Assembly (NCBI RefSeq): GCF_001854125.1
Contig: NZ_CP017715.1
Coordinates: 1,798,001 to 1,862,000 of the forward strand
Reading direction: 5' to 3'
DNA length: 64,000 nucleotides
Source of the DNA: Marinobacter salinus
GTDB lineage: Bacteria > Pseudomonadota > Gammaproteobacteria > Pseudomonadales > Oleiphilaceae
This document shows, piece after piece, positions 39,394 through 46,670 of this stretch (within the stretch, counting starts at the first letter, position 1; each line of letters starts with the position of its first letter). The notes under the pieces are model-generated. The model was not told the DNA's origin. It did not search any database and saw only the letters and a list, made by a program, of their open reading frames with translations. Position numbers and translations under genes: made by a program.

Positions 39394-39882
39394 TCACTGC
39401 TGCCTTTTTTGCAGCTCTTTCTGATGCTCGAGCATCTGCTCCATCATCAATTGCATCTGCTCCATTCGTTGTTCCATGAATCGGATTCGCTCCTCCGAGC
39501 CAATCGCCGGGCGACTCTGAGTGGAGTTGTCTCGCTGACCCTGATTATTCATCATGCCCTGGCCATTCATCATTCCTTGATTGTTCATCATGCCTTGGCC
39601 GTTCATCATTCCCGGGCCACCAGGCATGCCCCCGTGCATCATGCGCATTTGCTCTTGCATCAGCTCCATATGCTCCTGCATATACTTCTGGCGGTTTTGC
39701 CCGGAGTTCTGGTGCATCCGACCCGCTAAGTCCTGCATGCGGGTCATATTTTCCTGCATCTCCTGCATATCTTCCTGGGACATCATCATACCGGGGCCAT
39801 ACTGGTTACCCGAGCCGTGGGCCCACACTGAAGGTGCGGCAATGATCAAAGAAACAGCGAGTACTTTAGTAAAACGATTCAT
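39394..39882 (-). CDS. Methionine-rich periplasmic protein, probable copper binder
   Basis: 162 aa with a signal peptide (VLAVSLIIAAPSVWA). About 30 Met residues occur, many as MM pairs in GMMNGQ/GMMNNQ units, and others spaced in predicted helices (MQEMQENMTRMQ; MEQRMEQMQLMMEQM). Met-rich segments of this kind bind Cu(I) in the periplasm. A 12-residue unit is duplicated by a 36-bp tandem repeat. No family name can be given. A TTCAG-type regulator box lies upstream, so it belongs to the copper regulon. Confidence 0.85.
   Translation of the reverse strand: MNRFTKVLAVSLIIAAPSVWAHGSGNQYGPGMMMSQEDMQEMQENMTRMQDLAGRMHQNSGQNRQKYMQEHMELMQEQMRMMHGGMPGGPGMMNGQGMMNNQGMMNGQGMMNNQGQRDNSTQSRPAIGSEERIRFMEQRMEQMQLMMEQMLEHQKELQKRQQ
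39543..39614. repeat. 36-bp tandem duplication in the Met-rich gene
   Basis: Two adjacent 36-bp copies differing at a few positions, encoding a 12-residue GMMN(N/G)Q double unit each. Such repeats expand and contract easily and could change the number of metal-binding Met pairs. Confidence 0.8.
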
Positions 39883-39935
39883 AGTGACGCTCCTTTAAAA
39901 GCTCCATTTCAAACAACTACATTTAAGATCATTTA

Positions 39936-39952
39936 CCTGAACTGAATCTGAA
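39936..39952 (-). promoter_or_regulatory. Copper-regulon box A (Met-rich gene)
   Basis: Minus-strand sequence TTCAGATTCAGTTCAGG, two TTCAG half-sites 11 bp apart. A -10-like TTAAAT follows 9 nt after the box. This is the layout expected of an OmpR-family activator site overlapping -35. Confidence 0.65.
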
Positions 39953-40066
39953 CAGGGCACCCTAATCACCGGGAAGTTTGTTTCACATCAATTTATTAAA
40001 GCAAAGCCAAGCTAGCCACCCGATCGGATTTGGTGTTTTCCTGCTACCAGCTCATTCAACCTCCTG

Positions 40067-40420
40067 CTATTTTTTCGCGGGAGGAATTTTTGAACAGCAG
40101 AAAGGCTCGTGCTTGGCGTTTGCCCGAACGTTGTCATCGGTGAATCGATACCACGCCAATCGCCGGCGCTCCCACCAATCGAGCTTTAATCGCCCCCCCT
40201 GGGCCTCAACAAGGCCGATCAGTTCATTAGTGGAGCAATGCGTGCCATCAAATGTGACAACAAGCCGGTTCTGGGATTTTCGTTCGGCGAAATCCACGCA
40301 CGGATGATGGTTTAGCTCCGGGATAAAGTCTTCCCACTGACTCTCAGTCAGACCTTCAACGGTCAGCTTACGCCGAAGCAGAAATGGTGACTGGTTTGAT
40401 GCTTTATGGGCCTTGATCAT
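40067..40420 (-). CDS. HMA-like small protein with C-terminal CC motif
   Basis: 117 aa, cytosolic. Residues about 15-75 look like a ferredoxin-fold heavy-metal-associated domain (beta LTVEGL, VDFAERKSQNRLVVTFDG, helix STNELIGLVEAQGG) but lack the canonical CxxC; single Cys residues are in HHPCV and GTHCS. The C-terminus has a WYRFTDDNVRANAKHEPFCCSKIPP signature seen in proteins encoded beside metal exporters. It may be a metal sensor or chaperone; no activity is known. A TTCAG-type box and an FNR-type site lie upstream. Confidence 0.8.
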   Translation of the reverse strand: MIKAHKASNQSPFLLRRKLTVEGLTESQWEDFIPELNHHPCVDFAERKSQNRLVVTFDGTHCSTNELIGLVEAQGGRLKLDWWERRRLAWYRFTDDNVRANAKHEPFCCSKIPPAKK

Positions 40421-40471
40421 GACTGTGCACCTCGTAGCCTGTATGCATTGCTTTTATCACAGCATCAAAAA

Positions 40472-40488
40472 CTGAACTGCAGCTGAAA
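40472..40488 (-). promoter_or_regulatory. Copper-regulon box B (HMA-like gene)
   Basis: Minus-strand TTCAGCTGCAGTTCAGT, half-sites 11 bp apart, followed after 11 nt by a -10-like TGATAA. Confidence 0.6.
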
Positions 40489-40521
40489 AAGGGGGGACGC
40501 AGATCATACTTTTATACCTGG

Positions 40522-40539
40522 ATTTGATGTACATCAAAT
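40522..40539. promoter_or_regulatory. Perfect FNR/Anr-type site
   Basis: ATTTGATGTACATCAAAT is a perfect 18-bp palindrome whose core TTGAT-N4-ATCAA equals the FNR/Anr consensus. It lies 34 bp upstream of box B and about 100 bp before the HMA-like gene start. Confidence 0.7.
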
Positions 40540-40587
40540 AGTTCAAAAAAAGGGCCCAGGACGTATGCCCGAGGCCCACTTGTGTTG

Positions 40588-41337
40588 TCAGAAGGAAAGT
40601 CTTGCACCCACTACCGCAAACCAGTCTTCGACATTGCCGCCGTCCGCATCCGCGAAATCAGCCGTATCTCCATATTTGCGCTCATGAACTACGCCCACAT
40701 AAGGCGAGAAAGAGCGATCGACCAAATCGTAACTGAGCCTGATTCCTGTTTCAGTGGAAACCAGCCCTTTGCCAACTCCAATTTCCCGGTCCTCACTGAA
40801 CGCCACCGAGGCATCCAGGGCGACCGCAAGTATCCAGTGGTTGGTCAGCAGGAGTTCGTATTCGGCATCCAGCTCCGTTGATGTATCTCCGTCCTTGCTG
40901 ACATAAAGGTTTGCGTCGACTTCAAACCACTGAGGCGCAAGCCCTGTAATCCCAAGGACGACGTAGGTGCGGTCGGGGCCTTCAGGCGTATCAAACCTTA
41001 AACCCGCCTTGGCATCGAAAAAATCAGAAACAGGCGTCTGAGCTACCAACTGGTTCTCCAGCTTTTCGTAGGCCTGCTCCTCGATGGCGTATTCTCCCTT
41101 GGTGAGCCAACGCGCCTTCAGATCGTCAGTACCGTAGAAAAAATCTCCGCTCCATACGCCCAGCTCTTCGTCATCATCACTATAACGATACTCAAATTCC
41201 TCGAACTGAGCGCCCCAAACCTTCAGGGGCTTTTTGCGCTCGGTGACATCCTGTATCCGTTCCTGGGCATAAGCGGTCATAGGCATGGCACTCAGCCCCA
41301 TTGCGGCGGTGGCAACCAAAGAAATCCAACGACTCAT
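40588..41337 (-). CDS. copB: Copper resistance protein B
   Basis: 249 aa with a signal peptide (ending TAYAQ) and a C-terminal beta-barrel pattern ending in ...VVGARLSF with terminal Phe, as in outer-membrane proteins. It matches the CopB/PcoB family (LKVWGAQFEEFEYRYSDDDEELGVWSGDFFYG). It lacks the Met/His-rich N-terminal stretch of many CopB proteins; that capacity may be supplied by the separate Met-rich protein. The ATG overlaps the copA stop (ATGA). Confidence 0.93.
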   Translation of the reverse strand: MSRWISLVATAAMGLSAMPMTAYAQERIQDVTERKKPLKVWGAQFEEFEYRYSDDDEELGVWSGDFFYGTDDLKARWLTKGEYAIEEQAYEKLENQLVAQTPVSDFFDAKAGLRFDTPEGPDRTYVVLGITGLAPQWFEVDANLYVSKDGDTSTELDAEYELLLTNHWILAVALDASVAFSEDREIGVGKGLVSTETGIRLSYDLVDRSFSPYVGVVHERKYGDTADFADADGGNVEDWFAVVGARLSF

Positions 41338-43055
41338 GCGTCACCCCCATCATTGACAATTGCATCGTCGATCGCGGCCTGTTCGGTTTCAGGGCCACCC
41401 TCAACGATCACTTTCCGGAACATACCGGCTGCGGCATGATAGGACAGGTGGCAATGGAAGGCCCATTGTCCTGGAGCGTCGACTTCGGTCTCCATATAGA
41501 CCGTTGTCCCCGGCTGCACACTCACTGTGTGCTTGACCGGATTCAACTGGCCGGCGCCGACATCGAGGATGGACCACATGCCGTGGAGGTGCATGGGGTG
41601 CGTCATCATCGTCTCATTTACAAACTTGAAGCGAACCCGCTCGCCGTACTGAAGGCGAATGGGATCTGCATCTTCGTATTTGACGCCATTGATGCTCCAT
41701 GTGTAGCGCTCCATATTACCGGTCAGGCGCAGTTCGATTTCACGGGTCGCCTCACGTTCTTCATACAAGGGTTTTTGGGCTTTCAAATCTGCATAAGACA
41801 GGAATTTTCCGCCGTTGGCCGCCTCCGGAACCAAGCCACTGCCCTGGGCATAGAAAGGATCGCTTGGGCCGCCGCTGGACATCGCCATGGCGCCATGGTC
41901 CATACCCGCCATACTGGAATGATCCATCCCCCCCATCGACGAAGGGTCCATTTCAGGCATGCCTTCCGTGCCATTCATATCGTCCTGGCCCATGTTTCCA
42001 TGATCCATACCATGCATGCCGCCCATATCCGCCATGGTCAGGCGGGCTGGCTCACGCAGTTCGGGAATAGAGCCTGACATCCCCTCTTCCGGCGCCAGCG
42101 TTGCTCTTGCATACCCTGAACGCCCCATGGATTCGGCAAAAATCGTATAAGCCTGTTCGTCTTTGGGCCGCACAATCACATCGTACGTTTCCGCCACACC
42201 AATACGGAACTCATCCACATTGACCGGCTGCACATTATTGCCATCAGCCTGCACAACCGTCATGTCCAACCCCGGTATCCGAATATCGAAATAGGTCATC
42301 GCTGAGGAGTTGATAAAACGCAGACGAATACGCTCTCCGGGCTTGAAGATCCCGGTCCAGTTCTGCTCTGGCCCTTTTCCGTTAATGAGCGCAGTGAAGC
42401 CCTGTAAGTCCTCGACATCCGCCTTCATCATGCGCATGTCGCCCCAGGCCATGCGATCGTTGACCGTATTCATGAAGCCGTTTTGAGAGACATCGGAGAA
42501 AAACTCGCCAACCGTCTGCTGCTCCCGGTTGTAGTAATCCGGCATCATCTTCAGGTTACGCATGATGCGATTACCGGAATGCGGATGTTTGTCGGTCAGC
42601 TGAATCACATATTCCCGGTTGTAGCGGAACGGTTCACGCCCATCGGGCTCAATGACAATCGCGCCGTAAGCCCCGTCCGGCTCCTGGAAACCGGAGTGGC
42701 TGTGAAACCAGTAGGTTCCGGCCTGAACAACTGGAAATTTATAGGTGAACGTTTCGCCTGGCTGGATGCCGGGAAAGCTGATGCCCGGCACACCGTCCTG
42801 GCTGAACGGAAGGATCAGGCCGTGCCAATGAATGGAGGTCATTTCATCCAGGTTATTGGTTACATTGATAGAGACCTCTTCACCCTCTTTAAAGCGCAGC
42901 ACCGGCCCCGGCGATTTACCGTTGTAACCGATTCCCTTTTTAACGAATTCCCCCGTATCGATCTTCACTCGGTCGACCGTAAGGTCGTACTCACCCGCCA
43001 AGCCTGCAAATGGCAAAAGCAAGGCTAATGCGCCTACCAGAAGGCGTATCTTCAT
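41334..43055 (-). CDS. copA: CopA-type multicopper oxidase
   Basis: 573 aa. Four copper motifs: IHWHG, YWFHSHSG, HPMHLHG and FHCHLSYHAAAGM. A Met/His-rich insertion (GMDHGNMGQDDMNG onward) lies about residues 345-395, typical of copper-tolerance oxidases that oxidise Cu(I). The signal peptide MKIRLLVGALALLLPFAGLAG is Sec-like: there is no twin-arginine motif, unlike classical CopA/PcoA. ATG 43055 has GGAG 9 nt upstream; the upstream open frame does not add an RR motif either. Confidence 0.93.
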   Translation of the reverse strand: MKIRLLVGALALLLPFAGLAGEYDLTVDRVKIDTGEFVKKGIGYNGKSPGPVLRFKEGEEVSINVTNNLDEMTSIHWHGLILPFSQDGVPGISFPGIQPGETFTYKFPVVQAGTYWFHSHSGFQEPDGAYGAIVIEPDGREPFRYNREYVIQLTDKHPHSGNRIMRNLKMMPDYYNREQQTVGEFFSDVSQNGFMNTVNDRMAWGDMRMMKADVEDLQGFTALINGKGPEQNWTGIFKPGERIRLRFINSSAMTYFDIRIPGLDMTVVQADGNNVQPVNVDEFRIGVAETYDVIVRPKDEQAYTIFAESMGRSGYARATLAPEEGMSGSIPELREPARLTMADMGGMHGMDHGNMGQDDMNGTEGMPEMDPSSMGGMDHSSMAGMDHGAMAMSSGGPSDPFYAQGSGLVPEAANGGKFLSYADLKAQKPLYEEREATREIELRLTGNMERYTWSINGVKYEDADPIRLQYGERVRFKFVNETMMTHPMHLHGMWSILDVGAGQLNPVKHTVSVQPGTTVYMETEVDAPGQWAFHCHLSYHAAAGMFRKVIVEGGPETEQAAIDDAIVNDGGDA

Positions 43056-43152
43056 GGTCAATGTCTCCGGATTACTAGAAGTGCGTTCAGAGTGCCCGAA
43101 GCGCCAGTCCCTGGCGCCACCGCGGGCATCCCAGGACTGGTCGCTAAACACA

Positions 43153-43683
43153 TCAGTTAAAATTTACATCGCCATACATGCCGGCCTGGTAATGCCCGGG
43201 AACGTTACAGGCAAATTCGATACTGTTGTTTTCGGCAAACTTCCAAACCACCTCCTTGCTCTTGCCCGGCTCCAGCAAAACACTGTTCGGATCATCGTGC
43301 TTCATAGAGTGACCATTACCCATGTCCATGTTCATCATGTCGTGGTTGAGCTGGCCGCCCTGGATAACGCCGTGCTCGACCATCATCATCATTTCGCCCT
43401 GGTGAGCCTCGTGCATAGCGGGTGTGCCAATATTGAATTCGTGCACCAGATTGCCTTTATTCTCAACAACGAAGCGGACTGTCTCTCCTGGCTTTACATC
43501 AATGGCTTCTGGCTCATAATAGTTATCGTGCATTTGAACAGTGATGGTACGGTTAGCTTCAGAAGCCTTGCCGGGCTCACCACTTGAAGCACCCTGATGG
43601 CCGCTGCCGTGGTTTCCGGCCGCAAAAGCCGTTGAGGCTGCCGACAGAGCCAGTGCAGAGACAAGCAACTTGGATACATTCAT
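43153..43683 (-). CDS. Plastocyanin-like cupredoxin
   Basis: 176 aa with a signal peptide (SALALSAASTAFA). Blue-copper-type ligands: His in NLVHEFN, then Cys, His and Met in FACNVPGHYQAGM. A Met/His-rich loop (MHEAHQGEMMMMVEH; MMNMDMGNGHSMKH) is inserted between strands and probably binds extra copper. It is the first gene of the operon with copA and copB, separated by a 97-bp spacer containing a short GC-rich hairpin. Confidence 0.92.
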   Translation of the reverse strand: MNVSKLLVSALALSAASTAFAAGNHGSGHQGASSGEPGKASEANRTITVQMHDNYYEPEAIDVKPGETVRFVVENKGNLVHEFNIGTPAMHEAHQGEMMMMVEHGVIQGGQLNHDMMNMDMGNGHSMKHDDPNSVLLEPGKSKEVVWKFAENNSIEFACNVPGHYQAGMYGDVNFN

Positions 43684-43781
43684 TCTTTAATCTCCTATGA
43701 TTCGACGCTTACTGCGCTTAAATCGATTAACCCAATAGCGCTGGGCATGGATTCAAAAACCGACCTACCTTCTCGCATCAA

Positions 43782-43798
43782 CCTGAATTCTTTCTGAA
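43782..43798 (-). promoter_or_regulatory. Copper-regulon box C (cupredoxin-copA-copB operon)
   Basis: Minus-strand TTCAGAAAGAATTCAGG, half-sites 11 bp apart, oriented toward the copper operon. The -10 downstream is not obvious. Confidence 0.65.
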
Positions 43799-43817
43799 AA
43801 TATGGGATAAATTATTG

Positions 43818-43834
43818 TTCAGGCTGGATTCAGG
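43818..43834 (+). promoter_or_regulatory. Copper-regulon box D (regulator operon)
   Basis: TTCAGGCTGGATTCAGG, two perfect TTCAGG hexamers 11 bp apart, oriented toward the response-regulator gene. It is followed after 9 nt by a weak -10 (GACACT). This would make the regulator autoregulated. Confidence 0.65.
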
Positions 43835-43892
43835 TTTGTCAGAGACACTGCCCGCACCCTTTTGAGCCAAATGCCCGCAAAGGAAATACGCC

Positions 43893-44558
43893 ATGAGATT
43901 ACTTTTGGTAGAGGACGATCATCTTTTAGCCGAAGGACTTGCAAGCCAACTCGAGAAAGCGGGATTTAGTGTGGACACTACCCATACCGCGAGAGAGGCC
44001 GTCATTCTGGGTGCGCAGGAGGACTACCGGGTGGGTGTACTTGATCTGGGTCTGCCAGACGGGAATGGGCTCGATGTCCTGCGAAAGTGGCGGGCAAGTA
44101 ACGCCCGATTTCCGGTTCTGATCCTGACTGCCAGGGGGGATTGGCAGGACAAGGTGAACGGCCTGAAAGCCGGCGCCGACGATTACCTCTCCAAGCCATT
44201 TCAAGCCGAAGAGTTAATTGCTCGCCTGTATGCCATTGTTCGGAGAAGCGAAGGCCGGGTTCAGTCGTCGCTCAAGGCCGGCCCTTTCGAGCTGGATGAG
44301 AATCGTCAGAGCCTGAAGCTCGCCGATGGAACGGAGCACTCCCTGACAGGCACAGAGTTCCGGTTGCTTCGCTGTCTTATGAGCCGGCCCGGCCATGTTT
44401 TCTCAAAAGAGCAGCTGATGGAGCAGCTGTATAACCTCAGTGAAAGCCCAAGCGAGAACATTATCGAGGCCTATATTCGTAGGCTACGAAAGCTGGTCGG
44501 CCCAGACACGATTGCGACGCGGCGCGGCCAGGGGTATCTGTTCAATGAGACGACCTAG
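43893..44558 (+). CDS. OmpR/PmrA-family response regulator, probable copper-responsive
   Basis: 221 aa. The receiver domain has the acidic pair VEDDH, phospho-Asp in VLDLGLPDGNG, Thr in LTARGD and Lys in LSKPF. The winged helix ends with ENIIEAYIRRLRKLVG and RRGQGYLF, as in PmrA/QseB/PhoP-like regulators that bind tandem hexamers. It is divergent from the cupredoxin-copA-copB operon and followed by its kinase with 14-bp overlap. Copper sensing is inferred from context. AAGGA precedes ATG 43893. Confidence 0.93.
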   Translation: MRLLLVEDDHLLAEGLASQLEKAGFSVDTTHTAREAVILGAQEDYRVGVLDLGLPDGNGLDVLRKWRASNARFPVLILTARGDWQDKVNGLKAGADDYLSKPFQAEELIARLYAIVRRSEGRVQSSLKAGPFELDENRQSLKLADGTEHSLTGTEFRLLRCLMSRPGHVFSKEQLMEQLYNLSESPSENIIEAYIRRLRKLVGPDTIATRRGQGYLFNETT

Positions 44559-45906
44559 CCAGTCAAAATCTGTCCGCAAAACGCTTTTGCAGATGCTTGT
44601 CCCCGCGGGCATGGGCCTAATGGCACTGGCATGGCTGGTGCATGGCTCGTTACTCGACCGCATGTCCCGTGAGTTTGTCGAAAGCCGGCTGAAAGATGAA
44701 GTTGCCTTTCTGCAGCATCAGATTCATCAACAGGGTGGACAAATCGATACACTTCAAACCGGTGATTATTTTCAGGATGTGTTTCATCATGCTTTTGCCA
44801 TCCACGCCGGCGGAAAAACCATCATTTCCCCCCAGTCCTGGCAGCATCTGATGCAGCCGCTTGTTCAATCGGAAGAGCAAGGGACCATACGCAGGACAGC
44901 CAGTGAAGTGCAAAAAGGGGCGCCTTCGAACATCCTTGCGTATCGCGAAACCTTTCAAGTGGACGGCCAGCCAATTGTCGTCATCGTGGCTGAGGACCTA
45001 GACGCACTCCAGAACAGCCAGTCAGAGCTGCACGCCTGGACGGCAATCCTTTCAATATTACTGATTCTTCTTCTCGTTGGTGTCATCTGGATCGGCATCA
45101 CCCTCTCAATGCGACCGGTGGTTTCGCTCCAGGCAGCGCTCAAACGGCTTCAGGGTGGCGAAGTGTCACGTATTGATGTCAAGACTCCAGATGAGTTCCA
45201 GCCGCTGGTACTCCAACTTAACCAGTTACTGGATTCACTCGATCAACGACTGGAGCGCTCCAGGGATGCACTAGCCAACCTCTCTCACAGCATCAAGACC
45301 CCAATAGCTGCCGTTCGGCAAATCCTCGAGGATGCTGACCGACCGCTGGACGCAGACCTGAGAAACGAAATGGCCAATCGCCTTGGCGATATAGACCAGC
45401 AACTGGAAGCAGAAATGCGACGCAGCCGATTTGCGGGGCCTCAGGTTGGCAAAAGCGCCTACCCGGTGAAGCAAGCCAGAGATCTTTTATGGATGCTGGG
45501 CCGATTGTACCCTGAGAAATCTTTCGAGTTATCAACGGAATTAACCGAGGAGCGCCGCTGGCCCATTGAAGAGCATGACCTGAACGAAATACTCGGCAAC
45601 CTTTTGGACAATGCTGGCAAGTGGTCCTCTCGGTGCGTCGAATTATCGTTGAAAGAAAGCTGTGAACATATGGAGATCATCGTTTGCGATGATGGCCCCG
45701 GCGTGGCCGAAGACGCGACAGATCAACTGGGCAAACGAGGAATGAGACTCGACGAGCAAACACCCGGACACGGTCTGGGCCTGGCAATCGTTTGTGATAT
45801 CGTTCAGCGCTACGGTGGCCTGGCGGTTTTTTCCAAGAGTCCCACTGGCGGGCTTAAAGCCGACATCTCGATCCGTCTTCCTACCCAGCCAACGGCTTCG
45901 GCCTGA
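44545..45906 (+). CDS. Sensor histidine kinase partner of the copper-cluster regulator
   Basis: 453 aa with two membrane segments (about 14-36 and 165-185) enclosing a 130-residue periplasmic sensor. HAMP-like linker, phospho-His in LANLSHSIKTPI, N box in EILGNLLDNAGKW, G boxes DDGPGVAE and GHGLGLAIV. The sensor part contains His/Met (FHHAFAIHAGG) but no clear metal motif. ATG 44545 overlaps the regulator gene, indicating translational coupling. Confidence 0.92.
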   Translation: MRRPSQSKSVRKTLLQMLVPAGMGLMALAWLVHGSLLDRMSREFVESRLKDEVAFLQHQIHQQGGQIDTLQTGDYFQDVFHHAFAIHAGGKTIISPQSWQHLMQPLVQSEEQGTIRRTASEVQKGAPSNILAYRETFQVDGQPIVVIVAEDLDALQNSQSELHAWTAILSILLILLLVGVIWIGITLSMRPVVSLQAALKRLQGGEVSRIDVKTPDEFQPLVLQLNQLLDSLDQRLERSRDALANLSHSIKTPIAAVRQILEDADRPLDADLRNEMANRLGDIDQQLEAEMRRSRFAGPQVGKSAYPVKQARDLLWMLGRLYPEKSFELSTELTEERRWPIEEHDLNEILGNLLDNAGKWSSRCVELSLKESCEHMEIIVCDDGPGVAEDATDQLGKRGMRLDEQTPGHGLGLAIVCDIVQRYGGLAVFSKSPTGGLKADISIRLPTQPTASA

Positions 45907-46012
45907 GCCTGAATGCGACACTTCGTCGCGGCCCCATTATCTTTCATCCGCCAAGGAAACACGTTATATACTTATTCCCAATGGAGCACACTTGGCCCGG
46001 AGGGAAATGACC

Positions 46013-46588
46013 ATGAGAAACATCCTGACAACAGCAATGCTTGTTGCGCTATTGCCGACGTTCACACAGGCTCAGCAGACTGACCAGACACCCGATCAAT
46101 TGGTCGCCGAGGCACGATCCAAAGTACAGGCCTTTGGCAGTTCCCTGAAGCAGGCTCTGCAGAGCGCAATCAAGGAGGGCGGCCTAGCCAATGGCATTGC
46201 TGTCTGCAATACCGTGGCACCGGAAATCGCCGCCCAAAACAGCAACGACGGTTGGCAAATCAGTCGTACCAGTTTACGTGTTCGCAATCCCGACAACACG
46301 CCAACCGACTGGCAGGAGATGCAACTGAAAGCTATGCAGGAGCATCCGGTCAAGAATGGAAAGCCGGTTGAAATCTGGCGTATCGGAAACACCGACACCG
46401 GTAATGGCTTTGAGTATATGCGCGCCATACCAACACAAAAACTTTGTCTCGGGTGCCATGGTAAGTCCATTGACCCTGGTGTGCAGGCAAAGCTCAATGA
46501 GCTTTACCCCCAAGACCAGGCCACCGGCTTTTCGGAAGGAGACCTTCGCGGCGCCTTTATCGTGACCTACCGACCTGAAACTAACTAA
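46013..46588 (+). CDS. DUF3365 periplasmic haem c protein
   Basis: 191 aa with a signal peptide (MLVALLPTFTQA). The DUF3365/Tll0287-like fold has one c-type haem motif CLGCH (145-149) in the sequence TQKLCLGCHGKSIDP, and Cys65 in IAVCNTV. Family members are soluble mono-haem proteins proposed as redox or gas sensors or electron carriers. GGAGG lies 9 nt before ATG 46013, better placed than ATG 46007. Its neighbour on the other strand is a chemoreceptor with the same CLGCH motif. Confidence 0.88.
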   Translation: MRNILTTAMLVALLPTFTQAQQTDQTPDQLVAEARSKVQAFGSSLKQALQSAIKEGGLANGIAVCNTVAPEIAAQNSNDGWQISRTSLRVRNPDNTPTDWQEMQLKAMQEHPVKNGKPVEIWRIGNTDTGNGFEYMRAIPTQKLCLGCHGKSIDPGVQAKLNELYPQDQATGFSEGDLRGAFIVTYRPETN

Positions 46589-46670
46589 AACGGCAACACT
46601 GCCGCTACCTGGCAAGCCAGCCACCGCCTCCCTCAGTGGACCGGTGGCAGCGCCCCCAAGAAATACCCAA

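Noticed and set aside
39543..39614. CRISPR-like repeat
   Set aside because: The 36-bp units are directly adjacent with no spacers and encode protein repeats.
39319..39729. Leu/His-rich open frame opposite the Met-rich gene
   Set aside because: It is the reverse reading of Met codons (CAT/ATG) and shares the repeat; the minus-strand frame has a signal peptide and ribosome site.
43056..43152. Separate promoter for copA in the cupredoxin-copA spacer
   Set aside because: Only a GC-rich hairpin is seen; no TTCAG tandem box and no convincing -35/-10 pair, so copA is taken as part of the cupredoxin operon.
38021..46000. Attachment-site duplication of the tRNA-Arg 3' end
   Set aside because: Reading downstream I found no copy of the GTTCGAGTCCTGCCGGGG segment and no integrase gene; the island idea rests on context alone.
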